Assembly (NCBI GenBank): GCA_945868435.1
Contig: CAMBLG010000004.1
Location: 62,001 to 126,000, forward strand
Direction of reading: 5' to 3'
DNA length: 64,000 bases
Source of the DNA: an uncultured Lachnospiraceae bacterium
GTDB taxonomy: Bacteria > Bacillota > Clostridia > Lachnospirales > Lachnospiraceae
The notes under the pieces: model-generated
The model's input: only the letters and a program-made list of their open reading frames with translations
Told to the model about the DNA's origin: nothing
Database searches by the model: none
Position numbers and translations under genes: made by a program
In this document: piece after piece, positions 52,322-60,720 of the stretch
Layout of the letters: each line of letters begins with the position of its first letter
How positions within the stretch are numbered: the stretch's first letter is position 1

Positions 52322-53317
52322 ATGCCGAAATCCGAGAAGCAAAAGCAAAAACTGCTCTATATCGAAGAGCTGCTCCGCACCCGCACCGATGAAGATCATG
52401 CGGTAACTACACCGCAGATCATCGACTATCTGGAGCAGAATGACATCAAAGCAGAGCGAAAAAGCATCTATGATGACATCCGAACCTTGAGTGATTTCGG
52501 TCTGGACATCATCCGGGGCGAAGGCCCCCGCAGCGGTTACTCCCTTGCCAGCCGCGAGTTCGAGCTGGCAGAAGTCAAACTTCTTGTGGATCTAGTACAG
52601 TCCTCCAAGTTTATCACCCCCAAAAAATCCCGGGAACTGATTACCAAGCTGGAGGGGCTGGTCAGCACTTACGATGCCCGCAAGCTTCAGCGCCAGGTCG
52701 TGGTGACCGACCGCAACAAGACGGTCAACGAGAATATCTACTACAGCGTGGATGTAATCTACGCCGCCATGGCAGATAATACACAGGTTACGTTTCAGTA
52801 CTTTGACTGGAACGTGAAAAAAGAAATGCAGCTTCGCAAGGATGGAGCCTTTTATCAGGTGAGCCCATGGCTTCTGACCTGGGATGACGAGAATTATTAC
52901 CTGGTGGCCTACGACTCCGCCGCGCAGCAAATGAAGCACTATCGCGTAGATAAAATGCTTCACATTACGCAATCCGATACGCCACGGGATGGATGGGGGG
53001 CATTTGACCAGATCGATGTCGCCGCATACTCCAAGAAAACCTTTGGCATGTTTGCAGGAGAAGAGAAGACGGTGCAGCTCCTCTGTGACCGCTCCCTTAC
53101 CGGTGTCGTCATTGACCGTTTCGGAACGGACGTGGCACTTCGCTCTTACAACGAAGACCACATTCTTGTCCGCGCCAATGTCGCAGTCAGCCCGCAGTTT
53201 TACGGCTGGCTTTCCGGACTGTCCGATAAGGTGCGCATCCTTTCTCCCGAAGACGTTGCGATGGACTATCGAAATTATCTACAAAACATTCTTGCAAACT
53301 ACAATACTACCACCTAA
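52322..53317 (+). CDS. WYL-domain transcriptional regulator (YafY/DeoR-like)
   Basis: 331 residues. N-terminal winged helix (KLLYIEELLRTRTDEDHAV, YLEQNDIKAERKSIYDDI) then a WYL domain (VSPWLLTWDDENYYLVAYD) and a C-terminal WCX part. WYL proteins bind ligands or nucleic acids and regulate varied genes, including defence. The target is unknown; the divergent S-component gene 255 bases away is a candidate. Start ATG at 52322 after AAGGAGG. Confidence 0.92.
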   Translation: MPKSEKQKQKLLYIEELLRTRTDEDHAVTTPQIIDYLEQNDIKAERKSIYDDIRTLSDFGLDIIRGEGPRSGYSLASREFELAEVKLLVDLVQSSKFITPKKSRELITKLEGLVSTYDARKLQRQVVVTDRNKTVNENIYYSVDVIYAAMADNTQVTFQYFDWNVKKEMQLRKDGAFYQVSPWLLTWDDENYYLVAYDSAAQQMKHYRVDKMLHITQSDTPRDGWGAFDQIDVAAYSKKTFGMFAGEEKTVQLLCDRSLTGVVIDRFGTDVALRSYNEDHILVRANVAVSPQFYGWLSGLSDKVRILSPEDVAMDYRNYLQNILANYNTTT

Positions 53318-53328
53318 GCGGATTTCAT

Positions 53329-53897
53329 TCAAATACATTTGCGTTTGCGCACCTCTTTTCAAAATATAAAACTAGTTCTTGATTTGCGAGATTGCTCACG
53401 AATCCTTCTAACGATTTCAGACAGAATTGCTGAAGGTGTTAGCGGTACGCATTTTGCTGAACTTTCGTGTCCGAAATTCGTATCGACAATTTCTCGCCGA
53501 TTGTCCGTCCAAATGAGAAGGCTAACCCGTTCCTCGAATTTGCCTAAATGGGCGCCTTCACAAAGTTGATATGAGCCGCCTTGGGCAAAACTCGCTTCGA
53601 GTACAACGAGATATCGCCACACTGTGTTGCTCAAACAGTTGCCCTGCGGCGGCACATTTTGTTCATGCGCCCATGTAAGGCAAATGCGAATCACTCTAAG
53701 CCGTTCTCACTTGGGCGAACAATCCGGCGGAAATTGCTTGAGACTATGGCGGACACGAATCATTAGAAAAGGAAAATGCGTGCTGCAACAACTTCGTAAT
53801 TCTGAATGCATGAGTCGAAGGATTGTGAGCAATCCGCAAAATATAGAATTCATAATTATATTTTGAAAAGAGATGCGCAAACGCTCAAATAAATTTG
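53329..53897. mobile_element. 543-bp foldback element (giant imperfect inverted repeat)
   Basis: Arms 53342-~53590 and ~53635-53884 are inverted copies of each other over nearly their whole length, e.g. outer GCGTTTGCGCA(C/T)CTCTTTTC, inner CAATTTC...GATTGT and TGGGCGC blocks, closing at GGGCAA/TTGCCC. Flanks are TCAAATACATTTG (53329-53341) and TCAAATAAATTTG (53885-53897), a 13-bp direct repeat with one mismatch, consistent with target duplication. No convincing gene inside. Confidence 0.75.
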
Positions 53898-53917
53898 CAC
53901 TATGAAAGGAGCACATT

Positions 53918-54094
53918 ATGAACCTACCGAAAGACCCGGTCATGCTGCTCAGCGTGATCAACACGCAGCTGCGCGACCACTACAGCAGCCTGACAGAACT
54001 TGCCGCCGCATATATGATCGAGGAGTCACAGATCACCGATACATTAGCCGGCATCAACTACCATTATGATAAGGAGCATAACCAATTTGTCTAA
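53918..54094 (+). CDS. DUF4250 family protein
   Basis: 58 residues, MNLPKDPVMLLSVINTQLRD to INYHYDKEHNQFV. The beginning and the end YHYD-x-E-x-NQF match DUF4250, a small family of Firmicutes and Bacteroidetes with a helix-turn-helix-like core and no known function. Good ribosome site AAAGGAG, 9 bases. It follows the foldback element. Confidence 0.88.
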   Translation: MNLPKDPVMLLSVINTQLRDHYSSLTELAAAYMIEESQITDTLAGINYHYDKEHNQFV

Positions 54095-54503
54095 GATGAA
54101 AAATGAAACCAACGGAACCATCGATAAAACTGTATTTGACACCTTTTTCCATGAGAGCTACTGCCCACTGGAATACGCACAGGTAAAGAATGACTTTCTT
54201 GAGGCAGCGGCAGAAGTCACCGATCTGTTTGTGGATGACTGCGATCCCACCAAGCTCACGAAAAAGAACTTTGTCCTCTATATGACTAGCGACGCCTACT
54301 GTGAATTTGAAGATATTGTGGAGGAAGCCTTTGAGTCTCTGAATCCGGAGATCGTGGATGCGGTCATGGACATTAGTGCCACCACCGACAACGCTGACGA
54401 AGTGACAGAACAATACTGGAGCACCTGTGAAAAGCTGCTGGCAGACTTTCTTGGGCAATTATTTGAGCAGCACATTGAACCTCAATTAAAAGGCATGCTA
54501 TGA
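54087..54503 (+). CDS. conserved acidic protein of unknown function
   Basis: About 138 residues, acidic and helical, no family recognised (TVFDTFFHESYCPLEYAQVK, ISATTDNADEVTEQYW). The start is unclear: ATG at 54096 directly after the DUF4250 stop has no good site, while TTG at 54087 has AAGGAG 10 bases upstream and overlaps that gene, so I use it. Probably cotranscribed with the DUF4250 gene. Confidence 0.7.
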   Translation: MSKMKNETNGTIDKTVFDTFFHESYCPLEYAQVKNDFLEAAAEVTDLFVDDCDPTKLTKKNFVLYMTSDAYCEFEDIVEEAFESLNPEIVDAVMDISATTDNADEVTEQYWSTCEKLLADFLGQLFEQHIEPQLKGML

Positions 54504-54578
54504 CTCTCATAAAAATTGAGTTCACAACAGAACTTCACATTATGCAATTGATTGAACCAAAGCAGGAGGAATGATTTG

Positions 54579-54755
54579 ATGCAGACAAGCTGTGATTTTT
54601 GTGCATATAACGAATATGATGAAGAGGATGAGGCATACTACTGCTCTGTGAACATGGACGAAGATGATATGGCCCGGTTCATGCAGAGCAGCTATCGCGA
54701 ATGCCCGTATTTCCGCTCCGGTGATGAGTATAAGGTTGTGAGACACCAGATGTAG
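54579..54755 (+). CDS. DUF6472-like small cysteine protein
   Basis: 58 residues with CDFCAYNEYDEEDEAYYC and a later CPYF, four cysteines that likely bind a metal, and a highly acidic middle. The pattern is that of DUF6472, seen in Lachnospiraceae. ATG after AGGAGG at 9 bases. Function unknown. Confidence 0.85.
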   Translation: MQTSCDFCAYNEYDEEDEAYYCSVNMDEDDMARFMQSSYRECPYFRSGDEYKVVRHQM

Positions 54756-54773
54756 TGAGATATTTGGACGCTG

Positions 54774-55904
54774 TCATTCGCTGTCGTAGGTATCCAGAAA
54801 ATGATGCCTTACGCCGTGCTGCTTATAAGCAATGACGGTATCCAGATTTACATTCTCCACACTTCGGAAAATATTGCTTTCCACATAAGGATTGACCTTC
54901 TTTAAACGCTGAATCAGTTCCTTCACTTCCACACGTTTCGACAGGTTCTCCTCATTGTTGCAAGTGGTACAGGTATCTGTAAACTTGCAGGCACACTGAA
55001 TAAAGTGAAGCCCGTTATAGTCTCTCCATGCCTTAATGTCGTCCTCCCGCACCAGATACAGTGGACGTATCAACTCCATTCCCTCAAAATTCGTGCTGTG
55101 CAGCTTTGGCATCATGGTCTGAACTTGCGCTCCGTACAGCATTCCCATCAGAATGGTCTCGATGACATCATCATAGTGATGACCAAGTGCAATCTTATTA
55201 CATCCCAATTCCTGTGCGTAATGATACAGATGCCCTCTTCTCATGCGGGCGCACAGATAACAGGGAGATTTCTCTACATTGAAAACCGACTCAAAGATAT
55301 CCGACTCAAAAATCGTGATGGGAATCCCCAGACTTTTTGCATTTTCTTCGATGACCTTGCGGTTCTCCGGGCTGTATCCCGGATCCATCACAAGGAACTT
55401 CACTTCGAATTCAAACTTATTGTGCAGCTTCAGCTCCTGAAAACATTTTGCCATGAGCATGGAATCTTTTCCACCGGAAATGCAAACCGCAATACGATCC
55501 CCCGGCTTTACCAGCTCATAGGTGGTGATTGCCTTTGCAAATTTGGACCAGATATTCTTTTTGAATTTCTTCCGAAGGCTCAACTCCACGTCCTTTGCCT
55601 TGTTCTGTTCCGCCGGCTCACTCATGATATCCATCAGCCATGCAATGTATCCGCCATCCAGGCTGACTGCGTCCAATCCCTGCTCCTTAAGGTGTTCCGC
55701 CACCTCAACACTGAATTTCCCGCGGCTGCAACAGATCACCAGCTTCTTCGAAGGATCAATCTGCTCACTGCCTTCAATAGCCTCTGCCGGTAACGCAACC
55801 GCTCCCGGAATTGCCCCGTGTGAAATCTCCGTCTCATCCCGGATATCAATAATCTGATATGCATTCTTGTCCAATTGCTTTAGTTCGTTAACTGAAATAC
55901 CCAT
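54774..55904 (-). CDS. rhodanese - TtcA-like tRNA thiolase fusion
   Basis: A 376-residue two-domain enzyme. Residues 1-~95 form a rhodanese (IIDIRDETEISHGAIPGA; active cysteine in VICCSRGKFS). The rest is a PP-loop tRNA-thiolase: VCISGGKDSMLMAK, a CYLCARMRRG pair and a late CACKFTDTCTTCNNE cluster, as in TtcA/TtuA proteins that bind an Fe-S cluster and thiolate tRNA (2-thiocytidine-32 for TtcA). The rhodanese may supply persulfide. It lies 1 bp after the tcdA stop, in one unit. Confidence 0.9.
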   Translation of the reverse strand: MGISVNELKQLDKNAYQIIDIRDETEISHGAIPGAVALPAEAIEGSEQIDPSKKLVICCSRGKFSVEVAEHLKEQGLDAVSLDGGYIAWLMDIMSEPAEQNKAKDVELSLRKKFKKNIWSKFAKAITTYELVKPGDRIAVCISGGKDSMLMAKCFQELKLHNKFEFEVKFLVMDPGYSPENRKVIEENAKSLGIPITIFESDIFESVFNVEKSPCYLCARMRRGHLYHYAQELGCNKIALGHHYDDVIETILMGMLYGAQVQTMMPKLHSTNFEGMELIRPLYLVREDDIKAWRDYNGLHFIQCACKFTDTCTTCNNEENLSKRVEVKELIQRLKKVNPYVESNIFRSVENVNLDTVIAYKQHGVRHHFLDTYDSE

Positions 55905-55905
55905 A

Positions 55906-56685
55906 TTACTTATCCTGTTCCTTTTGTCGATAGTCCCGACACAGATCCTTTACAACTTCTCCGGCAATGATCAGGCCTGCCACAGACGGCACAAAAGCCA
56001 CACTTCCCGGAATGTCCCGCCGCTCTGTACATTTGTGTTCTGCTCCCGGCGGACAGATACAGTTTGTCCTGCAGCTGATTGCCATGTCCTCAATTGGCCT
56101 CGTGGGTATCTCTTCAGAATACACCACCTTAAGTTTCTTCACGCCGCGCTTTTTCAGTTCATGCCGCATGACCTTTGCCAGAGGGCAAACCTTCGTCTTG
56201 TAGATATCTACAACCCGAAACTGACTGCCATCCAGCTTATTTCCTGCCCCCATGCTGCTGATGATCGGCACATGCATCTTCTGCGCCTGCATCACCAGTT
56301 CAATTTTGGCTGTGACCGTATCCACCGCATCCACCACATAATCGTATTCCCCGAACGGAAATTCATTTGCATTTTCCGGAAGGAAAAAGCACTTGTGGAT
56401 TCTTACGTCCGCATCGGGATTGATGTCCAGTATCCGTTCCTTCATAACGTCTACCTTATACTTTCCTACGGTCTTTCGTGTTGCAATGATCTGCCGGTTC
56501 AGATTGGTCAGACAGACTTTATCATCATCAATCAGGTCAAAAGCACCCACGCCGCTTCGGACTAGAGCCTCGCACACATATCCGCCCACTCCGCCGACTC
56601 CAAAAACTGCAACCCTGGATTCGGACAGCTTCTGCATTGCGTCTTTTCCCAACAATAATTCCGTTCTTGAGAATTGTGTCAACAT
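55906..56685 (-). CDS. tcdA: tRNA threonylcarbamoyladenosine dehydratase
   Basis: ThiF-like ATP enzyme, 259 residues, that cyclises t6A37 in tRNA. Motifs: GVGGVGGYVCEALVRSG, DDDKVCLTNLNRQI, VDAVDTVTAKIELV, SMGAGNKLDGS and a C-terminal CRTNCICPPGAEHKC. Length and the last block are specific to TcdA/CsdL. Cotranscribed with the rhodanese-TtcA gene, so both enzymes of the unit modify tRNA. Confidence 0.95.
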   Translation of the reverse strand: MLTQFSRTELLLGKDAMQKLSESRVAVFGVGGVGGYVCEALVRSGVGAFDLIDDDKVCLTNLNRQIIATRKTVGKYKVDVMKERILDINPDADVRIHKCFFLPENANEFPFGEYDYVVDAVDTVTAKIELVMQAQKMHVPIISSMGAGNKLDGSQFRVVDIYKTKVCPLAKVMRHELKKRGVKKLKVVYSEEIPTRPIEDMAISCRTNCICPPGAEHKCTERRDIPGSVAFVPSVAGLIIAGEVVKDLCRDYRQKEQDK

Positions 56686-56780
56686 CTATCTATCTCCTCA
56701 TTTCAAACTCTTATACATTACTCCATCATGCATTTTACCATCTTCCCCTCCATCCGTCTAGAAAAAGAATATGGAAGGAC

Positions 56781-56824
56781 AAAACCTCCAAACCATGTAA
56801 TCGCTTACATCTGTTTGGAGGTTT
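56781..56824 (-). terminator. terminator after the cytidylate-kinase-like gene
   Basis: AAAACCTCCAAAC and GTTTGGAGGTTT arms around an 19-base loop, then TTTTGTCC on the minus strand. Confidence 0.65.
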
Positions 56825-56879
56825 AAAATACTTATCATAAGCCCTGTATCGGAAATCCCATGCATTTCGTCTAACGCTT

Positions 56880-57476
56880 CTACTCCTCTACACGGCTGCG
56901 TATGTAATTCTCAATCACATCAGTAGTCTTATCAAGTCCGATGCGGGAGCTGTTGATACACATATCATAATTGCGGGAATCGCCCCACTTCATATCACTG
57001 TAGTAATTGTGATATGCCTTACGGTTCTTGTCATGGCGCTTAATCGCTGCCACAGCATCCTCTCTGTTGAAGCTTCTTACTTCCTCGATACGCTTAATCT
57101 TCGTTTCCATGTCACCGGTGATAAAGAAAGATACCAGCCCTTCATAATCCTTGAGAATGGTCTCGGCACAGCGTCCCACAATGACAAAGGACTCACCGGA
57201 CTCTGCCTTATGCCGCATAAACTCAAACTGCATCTCTGCCAAAGCCTCCTCCGGCGAGTTGCTCATACCGCGTACCGTTCTGTGTAAAAACGGTTTCTTT
57301 CTTGTCTCATCATATGGTCTCATTTTATGAAGATCTATTCCCTTTTCCTTGGCCATCTCATAGAACACATCGTAATCTACAAGCTGTATACCCAAACGCT
57401 CTGCAAGCTGAATTGCAATATGATGACCACCACTCCCGTATTCTCTGCTGACGGAAACAATCAACTGCTTTTCCAT
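56880..57476 (-). CDS. cytidylate kinase-like protein
   Basis: 198 residues, family Cytidylate_kin2 (AAA_33 P-loop). The P-loop is atypical: VSREYGSGGHHIAIQLAERL at 8-27. Further blocks: MRPYDETRKKPF, VIVGRCAETIL and SFFITGDMETKIKR. Nucleotide kinase fold; real substrate unknown because the housekeeping cytidylate kinase is a separate family. AGGAGG 7 bases before the ATG. Confidence 0.9.
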   Translation of the reverse strand: MEKQLIVSVSREYGSGGHHIAIQLAERLGIQLVDYDVFYEMAKEKGIDLHKMRPYDETRKKPFLHRTVRGMSNSPEEALAEMQFEFMRHKAESGESFVIVGRCAETILKDYEGLVSFFITGDMETKIKRIEEVRSFNREDAVAAIKRHDKNRKAYHNYYSDMKWGDSRNYDMCINSSRIGLDKTTDVIENYIRSRVEE

Positions 57477-57523
57477 ATTGAATACCTCCTACGAATCAAT
57501 CTCTTAACATTATTATATTATAA

Positions 57524-57552
57524 GAGCGCCAAGAAATCCAGTTTTGGCGCTC
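57524..57552. other. inverted repeat between SLC13 and kinase-like genes
   Basis: GAGCGCCAA and TTGGCGCTC, 9-bp arms with 11-base spacer, in the promoter region of the kinase-like gene (TATAAT-like DNA follows on the minus strand) and after the permease gene. Terminator of the permease or operator of the kinase-like gene. Confidence 0.45.
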
Positions 57553-57592
57553 ATTTTTCAGCCTCACTGAACAAGCATGGCTGAATGGTTTT

Positions 57593-58990
57593 TTATAAAT
57601 AGCGGACAAAAATCATGAGCATTGACATAGCAAGAACTATGATTGTAGCAGGTGCAGCCTTTTTGCAGTAGGTGCCCCATCCGATTGGATGACCGGCCTT
57701 AGCAGCCGCTGCAGTTCCAACAACGTTGGCAGATGCTCCGATTGGCGTTGCAGAACCACCGATATCCGTTCCCATTGCCAGTGCCCAGGCCAATGTCTCC
57801 AGCGGGATTCCCGCTGTCGCTGCCAGAGAACTGATTACCGGAACCATGGTTGCCGCAAACGGAATATTGTCGATAAACGCGCTGGCAACACCGGATACCC
57901 AGATGATAATTGCAATCATTATGTAGAAGTTTCCACCGGAAACGACCTCAATACCATTTGCAATCAAAACCAGAATACCGGTCTGTTCCAAGCCACCGAC
58001 AACAATGAACAAACCTATAAAGAATAATAGTGTCTGATAATCCACTCGGGACATAATCTCCTTTACGCCCTTGCCACCGGCAATCATTGCAGTCGTAATA
58101 ATCGTAATTACCGCAATTCCTACACCGATGGTGGCAACCGTCAGTCCTGTCATAGCGTGTGTCACAAGAAGTACGACCGCGATAAAAAAGATAACAGAGC
58201 TGACAATAAAGCCTTTCTTATCCAGAATCGCACTCTTAGGCTCCGGCATTGTGGCGATGTCAACTGCCTGTCCTTCCAGAGTCGCCAGTTCCTTGTGGAA
58301 TACCAGATAGAAATAGAATACGATCACCACAAGACATACGACTGCAATCAAACCTGTATTGGTAAGGAAGGATGAAAAAGAATATCCAAAAGCAGTACCA
58401 ATGATAATGTTTGGCGGATCTCCGCACATCGTTGCCGATCCTCCCAGATTCGCACAGAAAATCTCCGACAGAATCATCGGAACCGGATTAAACTTAAGCA
58501 GCTGTGACAACTCGATCGTAACCGCCGCAAGGAATAATATTACCGTAATACTGTCAATGAACATGGCCAGTACAAAGGACATGATCATGAACGTAATAAA
58601 AATAGAGATTGTTTTATAATGAACAAGCTTGGCAATGAGCATGCACAGCCAACGGAAAAAGCCGACACGCGCCATTCCCTCGACCATGATCATCATACCT
58701 GTCAAAAACAGAATAGTCGCCCAGTTGATACCACTGGACTCCTCTGCCGCCTCGCCTGCCGAATACCAAAAGCCGGGCGTAAAAATATTGTGTACATTGA
58801 GCGTATCCACAATTGCCGACTTCATCAATCCTCCATCGCCTCCTACGAGACCTATACCGACACCAAACACCAGAAGCAGTGTCAGAAGGCCGCAGGCAAG
58901 AGTTACATATTGCTTCTCAATCTTCTCGGTTATGATCATGATAAACATCACAATAAAGATTGTAACTGCAAGAATTCTTGCTACTAACAT
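57593..58990 (-). CDS. SLC13/ArsB/NhaD-superfamily ion transporter
   Basis: A 465-residue membrane protein with about 11-12 helices. Family segments: EIFCANLGGSATMCGDPPN and ALAMGTDIGGSATPIGASAN, the two inverted GGSAT(x)xG loops that bind substrate or ion. Possible substrates: Na+/H+ exchange (NhaD) or anions such as dicarboxylates; not decidable here. AGGAGG upstream of the ATG. Monocistronic. Confidence 0.88.
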   Translation of the reverse strand: MLVARILAVTIFIVMFIMIITEKIEKQYVTLACGLLTLLLVFGVGIGLVGGDGGLMKSAIVDTLNVHNIFTPGFWYSAGEAAEESSGINWATILFLTGMMIMVEGMARVGFFRWLCMLIAKLVHYKTISIFITFMIMSFVLAMFIDSITVILFLAAVTIELSQLLKFNPVPMILSEIFCANLGGSATMCGDPPNIIIGTAFGYSFSSFLTNTGLIAVVCLVVIVFYFYLVFHKELATLEGQAVDIATMPEPKSAILDKKGFIVSSVIFFIAVVLLVTHAMTGLTVATIGVGIAVITIITTAMIAGGKGVKEIMSRVDYQTLLFFIGLFIVVGGLEQTGILVLIANGIEVVSGGNFYIMIAIIIWVSGVASAFIDNIPFAATMVPVISSLAATAGIPLETLAWALAMGTDIGGSATPIGASANVVGTAAAAKAGHPIGWGTYCKKAAPATIIVLAMSMLMIFVRYL

Positions 58991-59329
58991 ACCGCATTCC
59001 TCCTTTAACTTTCCTCGGTTATTTTACACCTCCAATCGGGAAAAAGTAATCATAAGAATATCAAAAAAATAATGACTTTTTTCCTAATTTTTGTTCAATT
59101 GTTCCAATGAAAGAAAGCCATGTGCAAATGCATCATGGCTTTCCTTCGAGGAGTTTAGTTATGAAAATGTTATAAATAAAAAGGGAATAATGTAAAGGAA
59201 TCACTTCCGTTTACATGATTCAGTATATCCGCAAATTGTGTCCTTAATATGTCCGTTTTCAAAAACATTTCTAAAATTGCGCCCCTCAAAATTTATATTT
59301 ATTTTAGAAATATAAGAAACGGAACAGAT
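58991..59329. other. intergenic stretch with a hairpin
   Basis: About 340 AT-rich bases between murI and the SLC13-type gene. It holds a 10-bp perfect stem GAAAGCCATG/CATGGCTTTC at 59113-59143, followed on the minus strand by TTTC, a probable murI terminator placed late. The remainder probably includes the permease promoter (TTGAAC near 59090). No gene seen. Confidence 0.55.
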
Positions 59330-60118
59330 TTAGAGTTCTAATTCCAACAGTCGTCTGCACAGTTCTTCCTTCCCCGCGCCCTCCAGGCTGTTCTCAAAGG
59401 TCACCTGACCTTTCCGCAATTCCCCGCGAAGCAATCCGCCCTCCTTCAACAGATGCTGCATCTGACGGGCCGTTCCCGCTCCTCCGTCAAAGATCTTCAC
59501 ATGTTCTCCCAGCACCTGCCGGATCTGTTTTGTCGCAAACGGATAGTGCGTACAGCCCAGCACCACCGCATCAATTCTGTCATTGCTATACTCGTACAAC
59601 AGCTCTGTCAGATACCTGTGAAGGTCATCTCCATTCAGATCTCCACGCTCTATGAAGTCCATAAGGCCCGGACAGGGCAGCGGAATAAGCTCCGCCTGCG
59701 ATTCATACTGCTCCATCAGCCGTTTCAGTTTATCTGCCCGAATTGTCATGGGAGTTGCCATGACAAGCACCCTGGGATGCTCTCCGCTTAATACGGCCGG
59801 CTTCACTGCCGGCTCGATTCCAACAATCGGAATATACGGATACATTTCCCGCAAGGAACGCACGGCAGCGCTGGTGGCTGTATTGCACGCCACCACAAGT
59901 CCTTTGCACCCCTGGTCAAATAGTCGGTTGGCTGCGGCAATCGTAAGCTCACGCACTTCCTCCCGGTCTTTTATTCCATACGGCGCATGCTTCGAATCTC
60001 CATAATAGATATAATCTTCTTCCGGCATAATATGAACCAATTCCCGCAACACACTGATTCCGCCTACTCCGGAATCGAATACGGCAATCGGCCGGTCCTT
60101 TTGCAAACAATAGGTCAC
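59330..60118 (-). CDS. murI: glutamate racemase
   Basis: Makes D-glutamate for murein; 262 residues from the GTG at 60118, which is 6 bases after GGAAGGG, while a TTG at 60124 abuts it. Catalytic cysteines are in ACNTATSAA and GCTHYPF; FDSGVGGISVL near the N-terminus and GDSKHAPYG are standard. Length normal. Divergent from the YvyF-like gene. Confidence 0.96.
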   Translation of the reverse strand: MTYCLQKDRPIAVFDSGVGGISVLRELVHIMPEEDYIYYGDSKHAPYGIKDREEVRELTIAAANRLFDQGCKGLVVACNTATSAAVRSLREMYPYIPIVGIEPAVKPAVLSGEHPRVLVMATPMTIRADKLKRLMEQYESQAELIPLPCPGLMDFIERGDLNGDDLHRYLTELLYEYSNDRIDAVVLGCTHYPFATKQIRQVLGEHVKIFDGGAGTARQMQHLLKEGGLLRGELRKGQVTFENSLEGAGKEELCRRLLELEL

Positions 60119-60146
60119 ATCCAACCCTTCCTTTCATCTCGTAACC

Positions 60147-60176
60147 TTGCATTCATACAAGGCTTCGTGCTATAAT
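60147..60176 (+). promoter_or_regulatory. promoter of the YvyF-like gene
   Basis: TTGCAT (60147-60152), 18-base spacer, TATAAT (60171-60176), 99 bases before the ATG. The MITE footprint sits in the transcribed leader. Confidence 0.55.
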
Positions 60177-60181
60177 ACCTA

Positions 60182-60212
60182 AGTCAAAGGTAACTGAATA
60201 GTTACAGTCAAA
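60182..60212. repeat. minimal MITE footprint
   Basis: GTAACTGAATAGTTAC, the outer bases of both MITE ends of 27659-27854 joined, between direct repeats AGTCAAA (60182-60188 and 60206-60212). Looks like an excision scar or end-to-end remnant. Confidence 0.6.
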
Positions 60213-60274
60213 AAATAATTCCATCCGTTCCCTGATGCAACGGAATTTTGATAAATACACTTTTGGAGGAAACC

Positions 60275-60694
60275 ATGGCAGTCGGTGAGAGACTTTTTGG
60301 AAATTACAAGGAATGCGAATACTGCAAACGTCCGCTCCCCATTCACTACGAGCATGCACTCTGCCCGAATTGTTTGGATGCCCAGTTATTTCATGAAGTA
60401 AAGGAATTCATCCGTTCCAACAATGTGAATGAATACGAAGTTGCCGAACACTTTGGCATCCCGATCAAACAGGTCAAGGCATGGATTCGCGAAGGCCGCA
60501 TTGAATACCGCACCAGCGAATCAGGCGGAGCAATCTCCATGCATTGTCAGCGCTGTGGCTCACCGGTTTCCTTTGGAACGCTCTGTCCCAAGTGCTTGAA
60601 ACTTCTGAACGGCAACAAGGGTGTCTCCATGCAGAAGCTCAACAGTGGTGACAGCAAAATGCGTTATCTTGACAACGAGAACGAAGGACAGTAG
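60275..60694 (+). CDS. YvyF-like zinc-ribbon / helix-turn-helix protein
   Basis: 139 residues. Two zinc ribbons: CEYCKRPLPIHYEHALCPNC at 13-32 and CQRCGSPVSFGTLCPKC later, with a helical VAEHFGIPIKQVKAWIREGR helix-turn-helix between. It resembles the YvyF/TIGR03826 proteins of flagellar operons, but no flagellar genes are here. GGAGG before the ATG. Likely a DNA-binding regulator. Confidence 0.82.
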   Translation: MAVGERLFGNYKECEYCKRPLPIHYEHALCPNCLDAQLFHEVKEFIRSNNVNEYEVAEHFGIPIKQVKAWIREGRIEYRTSESGGAISMHCQRCGSPVSFGTLCPKCLKLLNGNKGVSMQKLNSGDSKMRYLDNENEGQ

Positions 60695-60710
60695 CGCTCT
60701 ACTGTCCTTC
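60683..60710. terminator. bidirectional terminator
   Basis: Perfect 12-bp stem GAAGGACAGTAG/CTACTGTCCTTC with a 4-base loop; contains the stop codon of the YvyF-like gene and ends shortly before the convergent DUF6106-like gene. Confidence 0.8.
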
Positions 60711-60720
60711 TCTTTGATTC

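Noticed and set aside
53339-53569. 76-codon frame in the foldback element
   Set aside because: Lies in an inverted-repeat arm, lacks a ribosome site, and its mirror frame in the other arm is not conserved as protein.
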